Notes: generated by a model from the sequence alone, not told the origin. Shown: positions 1 through 13,467, counted from the stretch's first letter. The stretch: DNA of 64,000 bases from Costus lasius (GCA_027563935.2 CM050453.2:12914001-12978000), one strand, 5' to 3'. Translations and numbers: made by a program.

Positions 1-2967
1 CTAGGTCTATGTATTGAGAAGACAAGGACATCATAATTAGATCATTGTCATGGATCATATATGGAGTTAGAGGAAGTTGATGGAAGAGAGGCAAATGGTT
101 ACTCTAATAGCCTGTATACTAGGAGGGATGAAAGGGTGAAAAGGATGGATGAGGGCAAAATCCTTCGTTTACCGAGAAGGATGGATCTAAAATGATGGAT
201 TTTTGGGCGGACGAAGGAGGGCAAAATCCCACTGTCCGCTGCAACCGTGCTCCAACGGTTGCTCCACGACCGCTCCTCCACAGGACCGATACAAACCGGC
301 CATACCGGCTGGTTTTGGACCAGCTTTTCGAACACTGATTGTGATAGGAGGGAGAGGGGGCATGGATGGTGTTAAGGAGTTCGGACGATTTTAAAGCAAT
401 GGAAGGAAGAGAAAAAGAAAGAGGGAGAAAGAAGCAAATAGGGCAAGGTTTAAAAATCCAGTCCGGCAGCTCGGTCTGGTGAGCCACCGGACCGGTACGG
501 TACCGGTACTAGTACCGTGCATACCGGACAAAATCGGACGATGCAGGCAGAGGAAGCGGCAAGGTTGGCGGTAGAAGCAGAGAGTCTGGCGGACAAAGCA
601 GGCGGCGCTAGAAGCTTCGAAGCTTCCAGCCGCCGCCAGACCTCCCTCTGCCGCAGCCGCTGCCGTCCACTGCTGTTTTGCCCGGAGCCGTGCTCCGAGG
701 CTTGTTCCGGAGCCGCCCTCTCGCTGGACCGGTACCATACCGGACATACCGTCCGATACGGAACGGTTTTAAAAACGCTGAAATAGGGTAGGTATTGGCC
801 GGTCTAAGAACACAAAAGAGAAAAAGAAAGAGGGAGAAAGGTGCAATGTATTCTAGGCATTGGCGGGTTTAAGAGTAGATGAGATTAACATTACTATAAT
901 ACCAAAGTAAATAAGAGGTGTTGGAGATTGTGATGGGGAGTAGTGTATTTTATGGTTTCAAATATCGATCCGAACTGGTGAACTAGTCGGTACCGACGGT
1001 ATTGATTAGTTTTGAATATTATATATATATATATCGACTAGTATGTACTAGCTATACCGTCTAGTACACCAACCGTATTGCTCGGTATTAACTAATTTTT
1101 TAAACTATGATGTATTCTAGGGTGGAGTTAACATGGTAATAAGGTAGGCATTGGCGAATACGAGAGATTAACATTACTCTAATGCCATAGTAGCCAGGAA
1201 GTGTATGAATCACATTAATGAGATAGTCAAATATACAAACAACATTCAGCGAAAAATATATTAACCTTGAAAAGCAATAAGCTATCAGTAAGACAACATG
1301 TAATGATCATTATTCTCAAGCTAGCAAGAAAATAGCAAAACAAATAATCCATAGTGTACCTATTACAAAAACACCATATTTTTGCAAGCCAACAAATGTA
1401 ATATGTTATGCAAATTTTTTTTTATAAATATTCTGCTAAAGATACAAAATTACAAAGTCCTGATTATGAAAAGTTTAAATATTTTAAATGTTCAAGAAAT
1501 TTGGAAGTCTTTCCTTTGCAATCTCACGGAGCAAATATGAAATCATGAGCAGGAGATATCTGATTGAATTTTCTAGGGAAGAGGCATGCGAAATCTCATG
1601 CTTAAACATTAAGCATGGACCTATACAAAGGAAAAACAGAAATTAAGCAAACAATAAGTTATATATTTCTAAACTGAAGTCATCTACAAACATCACCGGC
1701 TAGAACCACAACAAAAAAACATCTCTGTACCCCTATACATTTCACTCTCCTTCAAAATATCCTAATAGAGATCTCCCTTTCTTATGCTTTTCAATATATG
1801 AACTTAATATTTGAGTCTCGCAAACATAACATGCTCATCTAAACTAACAACGACCAGAAAGAATAAGCTAAAATCCTCAATGATGAAGTAGCGATAAATG
1901 CTATTTTTATAGTAGAATTAAGTATTCATTATTAAGGAATCACAAGGAAAATTTGTGAGATTACATAAGTTTAACATTGAGGTAGTTATCACATATTTTC
2001 ATAAACCATTAGTAGGTAGCAAAAGAAAAAATAGAAAAAGCACAAAGATAATGAGAGCTTAACTATTAGGCATCAAGTACTTATGATATTAATCCATTCA
2101 ATTCAGTGCATCTTATTCTTACTCTCTCCAATTAGCATTTTAGTATGATTTACAAACTCTATCACATCTTTAGCCATCTCAAACTCAAGGAAACATCATA
2201 GTAACGTTAAACAAGGCAAAAGTTCTTAGATAAGCCAACACGTAGAAAATAAAAGAACTTATAATTCATTAGCAAAGGTAGAAAATGGCATCTAGAGCTT
2301 GAACCACACCTAATGCTTACACCACCATTCTTGCTAATTGCTTCAAATCATTTTTGCAAGACATATATCCCAAAGTAATACAACTAGATACCTTCTATAA
2401 ATCTCTTGAATAGGATCAACATACAAATGTACGAACTAAAAATTCTATGAAAAATATCAAAGAGAAAAATGCAACAAATACATTTTTCTTGAGTATTCAT
2501 AATCTATTTTGTCCAATCATAGTCCAGGAAGATCATGAAACTGGGAAGTGGGAACACCAACAATCTAACAAAGGTGAAAGTTAAAAGCTCTTTTAGAGAT
2601 AACATGTAATACAATTATTTGCATCAAATTATTCAATAACATGTAAAACCATCTTTTCTTTCATACTTGGGGAAAATGGAGAGACTAGGAGCACCAGTAA
2701 TCTAAGAAAGAAGGAAAGCTTCTTGCAATTTGCTTGAGATCATAGCTACAATTCTGATGCTATCTTCAACGTACCTAAATAAACTTCAGAAGATTATTGG
2801 TATTTTAGTTCAAATATAGTAAATTTCTTTATTTCTTGACTAGATTAAAATTAGACTTCAACTGAAAATATACAACTTCTTAACTTGAAAAGGAATGGTA
2901 AGAACAAAATCGCACTATGCATAAATCTCTTAGTTCTGAAAAAGGTTACATGAATGACAAACCGGAC
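1..2967. other. Non-coding repeat-rich flank, probably GPI8 intron
   Basis: No reading frame here resembles a known protein, and the last exons expected for the GPI8 gene at 2968-7734 were not found, so this stretch is probably its next intron or the start of intergenic DNA. Positions 200-800 are GC-rich and carry several clustered palindromic ACCGGTACCGGT-like motifs, including the 14-bp palindrome CGGTACTAGTACCG near 503. A similar block lies near 960-1100. The short frames in 99-786 are best read as chance translations of this repeat. From 1200 to 2900 the DNA is AT-rich and I see nothing else in it. Confidence 0.5.
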
Positions 2968-4446
2968 CTGAGAGAAAAGTGTTGCCGCTTGGCAGGTATC
3001 AACCATAATGAGCAGCTCCTTGAATCTGTCAGTAGTTTTAGAGAATAGCATAAAGGAGGAACTAAAAAGTGGAAATATAAAAAAGCATAATCCAGAAGGT
3101 ATGTAAGCCTGTTAACTGACATCTGGATATTTTAAATATTTAGAAATACTGGAAAGATGAAAGTAAAACTGAGAATTTCATTCTGTCAAAAGAGAGAACA
3201 AGATTTCCCACCTATGTTTCTCTTTCATTTGCCTCACAGCATCGGCTAAATCATGGCTTTGAAGTTCCTCGGAGTCTTGAAACTTCAAAAATTCATCACC
3301 TCCATGGCCTGTCATATACAAGAGAATGTGGCTTCCTTCATCACTTAAAAGTCGCTTTGATCTTGGCACAGCCGGATCATGCCTTCCAGTTAGAACTCTC
3401 ATAAAATTTTCAACAGTCACTTCATAACCGCGATAATCAACCTAAGCATTCAAATGAAGCATTTAAAGCCTTCAAATTATAATGCTCAATGATATAGAAT
3501 AAGTAAACCTACATAATTCATTTATCCTAGTTATTTGAGACAGAATCAATCTTCTTGAAGGGATCTCTCCTATTATCAAGTGGTTTAAGATTATTGTCCT
3601 CAAAGGTTCTCTATTGTTTCTTAAATGTCTTGTGTTTCACTCCGCACAAGCATCCTGTCCAATTGATATTTTCCCAAAGAAAGTTAAATCTCAATTTTAC
3701 TTTTACAAACATGTGCCGGTCATTAGAATCATATGACTTCCCAATATAGTTGTCTTTAAGAAGGGAAGATGAGGAGATGATATCTGGAAGCAGCAAGAGA
3801 CTAAAAAGTGGAGTCAATAAAAGAAATTTCTTGCTATAAATTTCTCAAGTTGGACCTATATAAGAACTTGAACCTATTTATCAAATCCCCCCTCTATTTC
3901 CTCCGATTCCTCTTCTTTCCTTTGGGACAAATTGCCTGCTCTGAGTAATTGGTTCCGCTGGGTAGGTGAGGATGCTTAGGTGATGGTGCACATTGTGGAC
4001 AAGGTTAGGGATAGAAATCAGGAGGCATAAACTACTTTTGTTACATATATTGCCACGACATGTGCTAATGTAGAGTTTCTAAGCCTTTGCTTGGAAAAGA
4101 TCATTAATCACACACATTTTCCATCATTGTGCTTGGATTTTTCTTTCTCTTAAACAAAGGTTTCAGATCTCAATATCAAGACCCATTTTGGTACAGCCGT
4201 AGAAGCTCAAAACCTAAATGACCTTAAGTACTGACTCTACTTGTTTTGATGGTTCAGATGATGCTAGAAGCACCTTCATTAGTGCGACAAACATTGAGGA
4301 CCATCAAACCGTCATGTATCAAGTGTGCTGCCTGTTATGGAACAAGACTTGATTACATGTTCTAAACTTCATTTATTCAACATTTTTGTTTTTCAGGAAA
4401 ATTCAACCCTATTCAACAGCAGTTGAGTAGTACTTGATAAATTGGC

Positions 4447-4478
<32 letters not shown>

Positions 4479-7400
4479 ATATATGTGGTTCCTGTTAATC
4501 AAAGCATAAAATTCACCAAAGGACAAGAAGGAATAAGATTCACCTCAACATTATCCCCATATAAATTAAGCTGATGATTTTCATTGTTGAAAACTTGGGC
4601 AGGGTAGTTGTTCCTCGGGTTACAAGCCATGTCATCAGCCAGCATAAGTATTATACGTTCATCTGGTATCCCAAGTCGTTTCACTGTCCTGAGAGAAAAT
4701 AGATTGTCAATTTTCAGTAGCAAGTTACAAGATTACAAGTTTGAAAACATCAAAGACATGGATATGCTTCCAGCTTACCTATATAACGATAATGTGTTGG
4801 CCATATGCCGGTAGTTAAACCTGGAAAATACAAGACAATCAGTATGTCAAAAAAGAAAGAGTATAACTAATTAAGTGGTGTTAGCTGATATCATGATGTA
4901 TAATTGTGCAAAAAAAATGTACAAGCTCAATGTCGTGCAATACGTTATCACAAAAATGTCAAATTCATAACACCTTTACACACGGACTAAAATAAAAGGT
5001 TTGTATATTAATTTAATTATGATTAAGAGACTGACTTATGGCATGTCCATGCCATAGGAAATGATTAGGTGCACTTACAAACTGCTTTTCTATAGCCACT
5101 TTTAGAAGGTAGTTCTACCTTTAAAAATAGCTCTGAGAACCTAAAATTTTAGGTTAAAGTGCTTTAAAATGACACCTAGCAATTACTCAGTTTTTGTCTC
5201 TAAAGAACTTTGGGTTTAAATCACTTTGCAGAAGGTATCCAAAAACACCATAAGTATAGAAGAACAAAACGTTTCCCTGAACTAAGAGTCAATTTTGGTT
5301 TATTGATGTGGTGTCTTATGATTATTATTTTTGGTTATGGAATTTAAAATATGGAGTGCAATAAAAAGATACTTTGAAAGCTATACTGAAATCATTTACC
5401 AACTCGCTCCTTACATCACTAGGTATCGAAGCCAAACTTCCTCATTTTCTCAATCTTGCTCTTCTCCCTACTTTCCCCTATCCTGCCATCTTCATCTTGT
5501 CTTTTATCTCTCTGTTTACAGCAACTATCCACCTCACACAATAGGAATTCACCTTATTTTGCACCATCTATGCACACACTTCTCTACGGCAATGCCTGCA
5601 CAAGCTGCCAGCCTTCTCCACCATCGCCACCTTTCTTGCATTCAGAACAAAGGGACCAAAACCTTCTCCATGCTCTTCCCAAGAAAGGTATTATAATAAA
5701 ATTAACATGTTGCTTCTTGAACCTGCATCAACTGGAAGTCCTTGGCCAAATATTTGTCAAGGTTACCACCATAATCGTATTTAGAAGTTCTAATCTAACA
5801 TGAACCACGTATCCTATTGTCTATTTCCAAAAGCTAAGCACTACAAGGATAACATTTCCTGCCATGGTCAATTTAATCATCATTTTACTGCAATTCATTA
5901 TAGCCCAGTTCTTTCTAGTGACGTAGAATGATGAGACTATATAGGTGATTATCATTTAATTTAAGTTAGTGACATTAGTGTGTTTGTGTGGCGTATTAGA
6001 GGGTGATTAAATTAGTGTTTGTGGATGCATAGTGCGTTAGTGGATAAGGTTTGTGTTATTTATTGGTATACGCTGTTGTGGGATTAAAGCCTATAAAGAT
6101 TGTTTTCTTTTTTGAAGAATAAGGGTGGATGAGCTAATTCTAAAATAAACGGGGTTATAATGGAATTATAGATTTAAAATTATATACTAAAATTACATGT
6201 ACTCCTCTTTCTCTCCTACAAAACGTATCATGCTACTGTCTTAGAATCTAAAGTATTTAATTGTTAGTAGTAAAATAATATTACATATTTGATTTGCATA
6301 TTATGAGCTTTTACAATTTTTAAAACAATATACAATATGGTTGCCTGAAGTCAAATCAAGAATATATCAACTTATCTCCCAAAAGAATCTAAAACTCAGT
6401 CAACATAACAAAATCAATTTCCAAAATCAACTTATCACCAAGAAGACTTGAATTAAAGAAAAGGACAAATATGTGAAGACTCTGTCAAAACTTCTAGCCC
6501 ATTATAAGGCGTAATTGTTGGAAGCTTTTTGCTTGGATGCTTCTACTTACTAGGAAACCCAACATTCAACCTAAAAATTTTTGGTTGAATATACTGTCTT
6601 AATTACTGTGTATGCTTTATGAAAGTTTTATCTGTGAAGAAACTCTAAATGTGACATCCCAATTTAGCACCACATGTAAAGCAGAATAGGAATGATAATA
6701 GTAAATAAGATATAATAATTAAAATTGTGCATATGAAATAAATATATAATAATTTGTCAAAAGCAAAACATTATGCATCCAGACTACCTTTCTAGTCTAT
6801 AAACGTATAGTCTCACTTCTTCAAAAAAAGGCAATACATTTTCAAGAATTTTACCATCAATCTTTAACTATATCCATGCATTAACTCCGTGCTCTTTAAT
6901 TCAACTCTATTCTAGTAGAGAAGTATACGTCAATCAAGATAGAGGCCATATATTTTCAAAAGAAGAAATTAAGTATGTCAGCGTATTCTAGAATAGTAAT
7001 ATGTAGAAGCTAGAAGAAAGAAATAGAGATGGAAAAAAAATTGAAAACAAGTGGAACAATTTTGCAGCTATATTCAAATTCATAGAACTACCAATCCCCA
7101 CCAGCGCCCCCATTTTATTAATAAAATAGACATGCTGAAGAAATAAATGTCAATTGCTTCTTTATTAGAATGAAAATCCATATTTCTAACCCCTTCAGTT
7201 GCAAAGAGTTACGTGACGTGGCTCACTACATGAGATGATGTAACTTAAATAACTAAAATTACAGCATATGCTTCTACTTTTCAGTTTACCCATTATCAGT
7301 CTTCTTCCAGCCTATCACCCTATCATTTTGCTCCAACTAAACTAATCATCCAAACTTTAATCTGTTAATAACAATGACAAGCCTAGGCATCACAGTTAGG

Positions 7401-7734
7401 TTGCTCCATCGTGACCTAAGGTGGCTAGATTCAAGTGAATTGCATCACCTTATTAATATTGGCTACTAATCTTGATGCAGATTTCATAAGGATAAATAAA
7501 TAAAATCCAAATTTAACCCTCAAAAAATGATTTGGACTGAATTTTAAATGAATCCCAACAGACAATAAAGGAAAATAGAAAAATATTATATTACCAGAAA
7601 CGGGAGGTGCAGACGAGAACAGCCCAGTTGTTATTGTGCATCATGGGCGAAGACGAATCAGCAGAAGGGACCAAAACAAATAAGAGCAAAAGCAATCGCA
7701 ACCAGTGCATCACCGCCATATCTCGAGCCTCCAT
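2968..7734 (-). CDS. GPI8: GPI-anchor transamidase catalytic subunit (PIG-K/GPI8), partial gene
   Basis: Catalytic subunit of the ER GPI transamidase, a C13 (legumain/caspase-like) cysteine peptidase that cleaves the GPI attachment signal and transfers the glycolipid. Exons inferred from GT/AG borders and family similarity: 7595-7719 (start could be the in-frame ATG at 7734), 4780-4820, 4544-4688, 3212-3441, 2968-3025. All junctions are in phase. Exon 1 encodes a leucine-rich signal peptide, then [13 protein letters not shown]. Later exons carry [35 protein letters not shown], the catalytic histidine block [18 protein letters not shown], and the catalytic cysteine block [14 protein letters not shown]. 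Both catalytic residues are therefore present and nothing is broken. The family's remaining C-terminal half, including the luminal part after LFSQ, is missing from 1-2967 and presumably continues outside the window. It lies downstream of SNF4 on the same strand, about 7.5 kb away. Confidence 0.9.
4447..4477. repeat. (TTA)n microsatellite
   Basis: About ten perfect TTA/ATT units in the GPI8 intron just downstream of its third coding exon. Confidence 0.9.
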
Positions 7735-9089
7735 ACACGCTGAATTCCTATTCTGGTAGCCAAGTGAGGCTGATGGGAGGTGACCGGGGAAGGAGAGTCC
7801 TAGACCGGTGGCGACCTATGGATGTAGATGGAAAAATAGTTTGGCTCAAGGTGATCAACACAAATGGCTCTGATCTGAACCTTTTCCTTTAACTGTGTAT
7901 AGAGATGTGCTGATTGAGAAAGTGCTATCTCAGACAGTTCTTTTAGGTGAAAAGCTAAGTTGTTTTAGATAGATTATTGCGTTGTGTTGTCAGAAAAAAA
8001 ATACTGTAGATCATTGTTGAAGAAAGTACCATAGAATGCTAACAAGCATAATATTGTCTATTATTAAAGAGATAAATAAGTTTCAATATATTTTAATGAT
8101 AGAAAAATTTTAACAAGATAACTTATCTCATGCATTCATAAATTGTAAAATTTACATTACACATATAAAAATACAATTCCTAACTTCTCTATCAAACTCA
8201 TTGCAAATTGATTACGCACATTATCAATCACATTAAAATTAGCTTGACCTGGCTGATTTGTTTCATCATCTGATAAATTTTCATTGTGATGTCAAACAAG
8301 GTATCTAATTAACAAGATTTTCATTGTGATGTCATACAAGTAAGCCAAAATACATATCCAAATATACAAGTTAGCCAAATGATAATTTCCTAAGTACGAA
8401 AATTAGGGTGCTCAAGTTTATAATCATTGTTTCACATTGAAATGCAAGCTCCATGCTATCCAGTTTCACATTGAAATGCTGTCATATGACCAATTGATAA
8501 AATGAAAATTTGGGGAAAGAAATATGTTGTATAGAAATTTCAATACTAGGTGAGATCAAATCTGATATGTGTTATAGCTCTACACTGAACAACATTCATG
8601 TGTGTGAATATGCCAGCATTGGAAGCACATCCACACATCCGTGAACCTAGTTATCTGATTTCAATCAGAAATCAGCCGCAGCCGCGCGGATCTGTTGACA
8701 GCCACAATCTGCAAGATCTGTAGACGCACAGATCCGCAGCCGCGCCTGCAATGCCGGGATCCCTAGCCGCGACAGCCGCTGCGAGATCGAAAGCCGCCGT
8801 AGCAGGAAACATCGCCGACGATCGATCGCGACCGACGCGAGCAGATCATGCCAAAAAACACTTACCGATAAGCGGTGACCGAGAACGACGGGGAGAGGAG
8901 TCGGCCAGTGAGAAGGAGGGCGATTAACGGGCAAGCGTGTCGGCGAGAACAACGGCGAACGCGTTTCCTCCGCATACGGGGGCCGGGCGCAGTCGGGGAA
9001 GCAAAAAAGGGAAAAGCGGGCGAGCCTAGCTTCGGGTGCGGGGTCTCCGGCGGAAAAATGTCACAAACGGGGCCACCGTTTCCGGCGGT

Positions 9090-9180
9090 GGCTTCATCCA
9101 CCATCAATTCTCACTTTGAGATGTGTGCATTCACACATCTCTAAGTGTCAAAGTGTGAATTGATGGTAGATGCAACCATC
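9090..9180. repeat. Fold-back (inverted repeat) with hairpin core
   Basis: The arms at about 9093-9115 and 9154-9176 are near-perfect inverted copies (23 bases, two mismatches) around the shared word CCATCAATTC. Between them is a second hairpin, AGATGTGTG and CACACATCT with a four-base loop. This is the structure expected of a MITE or fold-back element core, but no target-site duplication could be fixed. Confidence 0.55.
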
Positions 9181-9529
9181 GTTGGAAGCGATGCCACCGC
9201 TTCTGACAATTTTCCGTCTCGGGCTGCTTCCGAAATTCCTGCACCCCTGCTGATTCTCCATGCAGCAGAAGCAAGCGAAAAGCAGCGCCCTAACCTGCTT
9301 TGCTGGGCAGCGAAGTAGTGAAATAATAAGGGCACCCGTTTGGGGGCGACTTTCAGTCCACGTTTGCATTTGCAGGCAGCAAAAAATGAAAAACCCAGAT
9401 GTTTGGCATCCAGCTTCTCAGTTGGAAATTGAGAAGCTGCACTATTTACAGGTAGCCGCTTTCCCCTAGCTTTTGCGGACTGAGAAGCCGCTGCCAGCTG
9501 TTCCCTTTGCGCGTGATCGACTCCGCGTC

Positions 9530-9690
9530 TCCTTCGCCCGTCGCGCGGACCGCCCCTCCTTCGTTCGTCGGCACACCGCCCCTCCTTCGCTTGTCGGCGC
9601 ATCGCCCGTCTCTGTCGCCGAACCGCCCCTCCTTCGCTCGTCGCCGTACAACCCGTCTCCTTCGCCTGTCACTGCACCGTCCCTCGCCCC
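9530..9690. repeat. GC-rich degenerate minisatellite
   Basis: Several imperfect head-to-tail copies of a unit of roughly 33-36 bases built on ACCGCCCCTCCTTCG followed by a TCGTCGGC-like half. The composition is far from the AT-rich DNA on its right. The long open frames here on both strands result from the repeat and lack any known domain. Confidence 0.6.
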
Positions 9691-10585
9691 ATCTGTGATC
9701 TGGAGCTCCATTCGACGCCGCCCATCGCCCCTGTCTGCGACCTAGAGCACCGTCCGACGCCGCCTGTCATCGCCCGTGGAAAGGCCTTACGACCGCCGTC
9801 CCTTTGCGTGGCAACGAGACGCTCAAATCCCCCCTTCGCGTGGCGAGCAGGATGGGTCAAAGGGATTGGGATTTTAGGTTTTTTTATTTGTTTTCTTTTT
9901 TTACATGTATTAATAAATACGAATTTTTAAAATTAAAATAATAAAAAAAACCTTAAAAACAAGAGAATAAATATATAAAAAGAATAAATATTTCTATCTA
10001 AATTAATAATAGATAATAAAAATTAAATTGCAGAGATTATTAGATTAAATTTATATTTATAATGGATTATGATTATTTTTTAAAATTTTATATATTATGT
10101 ATGTAGGGTTCTGCACTTAGAGAATTCTTAAAAAATTTAAAAAAAATTTAAAAAAATTTTAAATTTTAAATTTGTATGATTAATTTTTTTAAATTTAAAA
10201 AAATAAAAATTAGGGAATTCTTAAAATAATTAACTATTTTAAGCTTAAATTTATGTATGTAATAGTTTACAAAATATTTATTGTTGTGTTAGGTAATTTT
10301 ATATTTTATATATGCTTTTATATTAAAAAATATTTTTTATTATAAATTAAAAATATTTTCTTAATAGAATTGAACAGCACAACACAATAACTCGCAGTTG
10401 CTTATCAAACTAGTTAAAGGCCCTGTTTGGAGCTGCCGTGCTCCAACAGGCAGCAGAAGCGATCTACTTTCGATAAGTTTTTGGATTGCTGCGCTTCAGA
10501 ATAGTAACATATTTTACACTGTAGTCGGAAGCAGCATAATACTAGGTTTTGGTGCTTTGCCCTTGCCTCGACACGCGCACACTTA

Positions 10586-10994
10586 GGGCCTTTGGCCCTG
10601 CTGTTAATAGCTTTATAATTGTGCTAAATTGTGTTGTGTTGTAGTGTGATGTATTGTCAAAATTTATAAGATATTTGGTTAATAGTTTTTTAATTGCTGT
10701 CAAAATTTAAAATAATAGATATATATTATTTTAAATTACTTAAAATAATAATATATATTTTATTTTTCTTTAGTATTAAAATTTTAAATTATTTAAAATA
10801 ATAATACTTAAAATTTTAAACGAAATAATATAAATTACTTTTTTGAAGAAGTAGAAGCTGCAAAAGCTTCAAATTGTAGCATTTCCAACTTCTGCTTTTT
10901 TGCTACTTTTACTTTTTATTACCAAACAATTTTTTTTCTGCTTTCTGCTTAAAAGCTAATTAAAAGTAACTTAAAAGCGGGGCCAAACAGGCCC
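10586..10994 (+). mobile_element. PIF/Harbinger-type MITE, copy 1
   Basis: A 409-bp AT-rich element without coding capacity. Its right terminus read inward is GGGCCTGTTTGGCCCCGCTT; the left terminus is the degenerate GGGCCTTTGGCCCTGCTGTT. It is flanked on the left by TTA and on the right by GTA, consistent with a worn 3-bp TTA target duplication. Internal sequence (for example the TAATAGC block, the ATTTATAAGATATTTGGTTA block and the AAAAGC-rich end) aligns with the element at 59305-59680 in the opposite orientation, which makes this a family of at least two members in the window. Confidence 0.75.
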
Positions 10995-12942
10995 GTAGAG
11001 AAGAGAGCATGGTTCGAAACCTCTCAGTTTTTTTTCATCTCTCTTCTCCTCCTTTCTAATAAAAATATTATATATTTTAATATAATAATTAATTATATCT
11101 ATTTAAATTTTAATATATATAATATATAATATACTAATATTTAAATTAAAGTTTAAATATTAAATGTGTATTAAATTTAATAAATTATATTGATTAATAT
11201 AATATAATAATTTTAATGAATTTTATTTAAATATAAAATTAATTATTGAATTTTATATTACAAAATAATTATTTGAGTTTATGTAATAATTTTTTCAAAA
11301 TAATTTATTAGTAATATATAAATTAATAGTTTTATAAAATTAAATATTTAAAAAACTTAAAATATTTTAAAATATTTTAACTTAATTAGAATTTAAAAAA
11401 TATATATATATATTAATAAATATGTAGTAATATAATATTTATTAATGTTAAATTAATTATTTTATAAATAAAATTAATTATTTGATTTTATAAAATTAAA
11501 ATTTTATTAAATAATTATTAAAATTTTAAAAATAAAATTAGTTTTATTATAAAAATATATAATTTAAATTTTTTCCTTTAAAAATATATTATTTTAATTT
11601 TAATTTATTTATTAACAACACCAACAACATAATAAATCTATCAAATAACTTTAATAATAATTGCTATAGTGACAGCACAGTTGAATTTACCAAACACCCT
11701 TAACAGCAGATACTACAGTGACAATGTAGCTATCACAGCGCAGCTATGACAGCACAGCAGAACCAAACTGGCCATAACTCCTGCTATAGTGACTAGATGC
11801 GCATATTAATTTAGATATTAGTAAAAGTTAATAAGGTGAATTAATAAATTTAAATTATATTAATTTAGATATTAGTAAAATTCTTTTGGCAACAATAAAT
11901 TTAAATTATGTATTTAATATTGATTATAATGATAAAAAATAAGGATCTATCTATAATTGTAACATAGAGACAACGAATTAATTTTTTTTTTTAAAAATGA
12001 TTTTTTGTTGTTATTAAAATAAATATGTCAATTTATAAACGTCCAGTATAATTGGGTTATTTTGAAATTTATAAAAAATCACGAGTCTCATTTGTCATTT
12101 CAAAAATATAGAAGTCTATTCTGTAAATATTTTTTTTTTTAAAAAAGAGAAAGTATGTGAATACTTTAAATATTTAAGATAATTAATAATTTGAATGAAA
12201 AAAATCAAAATATATGTGCAACTTAAGATTATAAATATATATAATTTTCGTTAATTCTCCAAACTAAGTACTAATTTGTATATAAACCTAAAATTAATAT
12301 AAATCAAGAGGCTTGAGTTGATTCTAAAAAGTTTCGTTAATGCTTATGACTTATGAGAATATTGGCTGACTTGTAGTAACACAGAATTTATATGTGCAAC
12401 TACTGATTATATAAAATTCACAATCAACAATTTAATTTAATAAAGACCGTGTGAAATTTTTAAATAATACTAATATTTTTGTAATATTTATGTTGCTGGA
12501 AAAAAATGTATGCCTGAAACTCATTTTAAAAAATTTGAAGTTAATTTTAACTTTACTATAAACGAGAATTTTTAAGATTCTTAAGTAAATTATATTAAGA
12601 TAGATATGCTTCACAGTCAAATTATTTTAAGTTTAATAGTATCACATGTATAGCCAAAAAAATAAAAATTTTATGTGTATAAAATAATACTTATTGTTGT
12701 TTGGATATATTTAGTTATTAGAATATTTATTATCTATAAATTATATATATAATATATAAATTTCTACTTAACAATATAATGCAACAATGCTTTCAATTAG
12801 TTAAACATTACAGTAATTTATCCAAATGATTTTTAACTTTTTCATACAACCGCAGTTAACACTTTCTAACCAGCAAAACACAGTTTTTTTTTTTTTTTTT
12901 TTTTCAGTAAAACACAGTTACCCCAAAGGACAGACCAAAGAG
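10995..12942. other. AT-rich intergenic DNA
   Basis: Mostly A/T with no coding signal. 11640-11775 ends in a GC-richer stretch, AGAACCAAACTGGCC, that resembles another transposon terminus, possibly pairing with the GGCCCTGTTTGG at 10419 so that the MITE at 10586 would be nested. A 21-base T run lies at 12884-12904. Confidence 0.5.
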
Positions 12943-12950
12943 GTCAAACC

Positions 12951-13467
12951 TAGGGCTGTCCAAACGGTTCGAACCGAACCGAACTTGTCCAAACCGAACC
13001 GAACCGATTATGATGGTAATAAACCGGACTCGAACCGAATTAGGTAAAAACCGAATCAAAACCGAACCGAATTATTCGGTTCGGTTCGGTTTAAACCGAA
13101 TAAACCGAAATTTATTATATAAATATATATTTAATTTATTTATACTTATATTATTAATTTTTAATAAAAACAATAATATAATATATTTTATATAATTAAA
13201 ATAATAATATAATATATTTTATATAATTAAAAATAATAATATTTTATATTTTATATAAAAATAATAATATTATATTTAAAATTGAGTTTGTTCGGTTCAA
13301 ACCGAAAACCGAACCGAACTTCTCAAACCGAAAACCGAACCGAAAATTTTTTAACTATTTTAAACCGAACCGAACCGAACCGAACTTGGTTTGAACCGAA
13401 CCGAACCGAAAATTTCGGTTCGGTTTGGTTCGATTTTTCAGTTTGACCCGAATTTTGGACACCCCTA
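12951..13467. mobile_element. hAT-type MITE with AACCGAACCG arms
   Basis: 517-bp non-coding element with termini TAGGGCTGTCCAAAC (left) and TAGGGGTGTCCAAAA (right, read inward), flanked by a perfect 8-bp direct repeat GTCAAACC at 12943-12950 and 13468-13475. TAGGG-type ends with an 8-bp duplication are the hallmark of the hAT superfamily. Both arms carry many copies of AACCGAACCG in opposite sense, so each arm folds on the other; the centre is AT-rich. The frames crossing it are artefacts of the repeat. Confidence 0.9.

Larger units (their letters stand above)
7735..10585. other. Upstream region of GPI8, no gene seen
   Basis: 7735-8650 would hold the GPI8 promoter and is AT-rich. From 8660 to 9860 the base composition turns sharply GC-rich (a fold-back at about 9090-9180 and a minisatellite at about 9530-9690 are listed separately). 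9860-10410 is extremely AT-rich with runs of A and T. 10419 begins with GGCCCTGTTTGGAGC, which looks like a transposon terminus, but I could not pair it confidently. The overlapping frames on both strands of the GC-rich part have no recognisable domain. Confidence 0.5.

Noticed and set aside
99..786. Open frames on both strands near the left edge
   Set aside because: They run through the ACCGGTAC palindromic repeats; no known domain.
5331..5803. Two overlapping plus-strand frames in the GPI8 intron
   Set aside because: No recognisable domain; low-complexity Ser/Pro/His content, opposite strand to the host gene, and different frames overlap.
8665..9860. Cluster of GC-rich open frames, up to 153 codons
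   Set aside because: Frames overlap on both strands in repetitive GC-rich DNA, show no homology that I recognise, and have no splice context.
10419..11775. Possible larger transposon with ends GGCCCTGTTTGG and GGCCAGTTTGG enclosing the MITE at 10586
   Set aside because: The ends match only loosely and no target duplication could be found.
12951..13467. AACCG arrays considered as interstitial telomere or CRISPR-like repeats
   Set aside because: The unit differs from plant telomere (TTTAGGG), the arms are inverted, and a hAT target duplication explains the structure.
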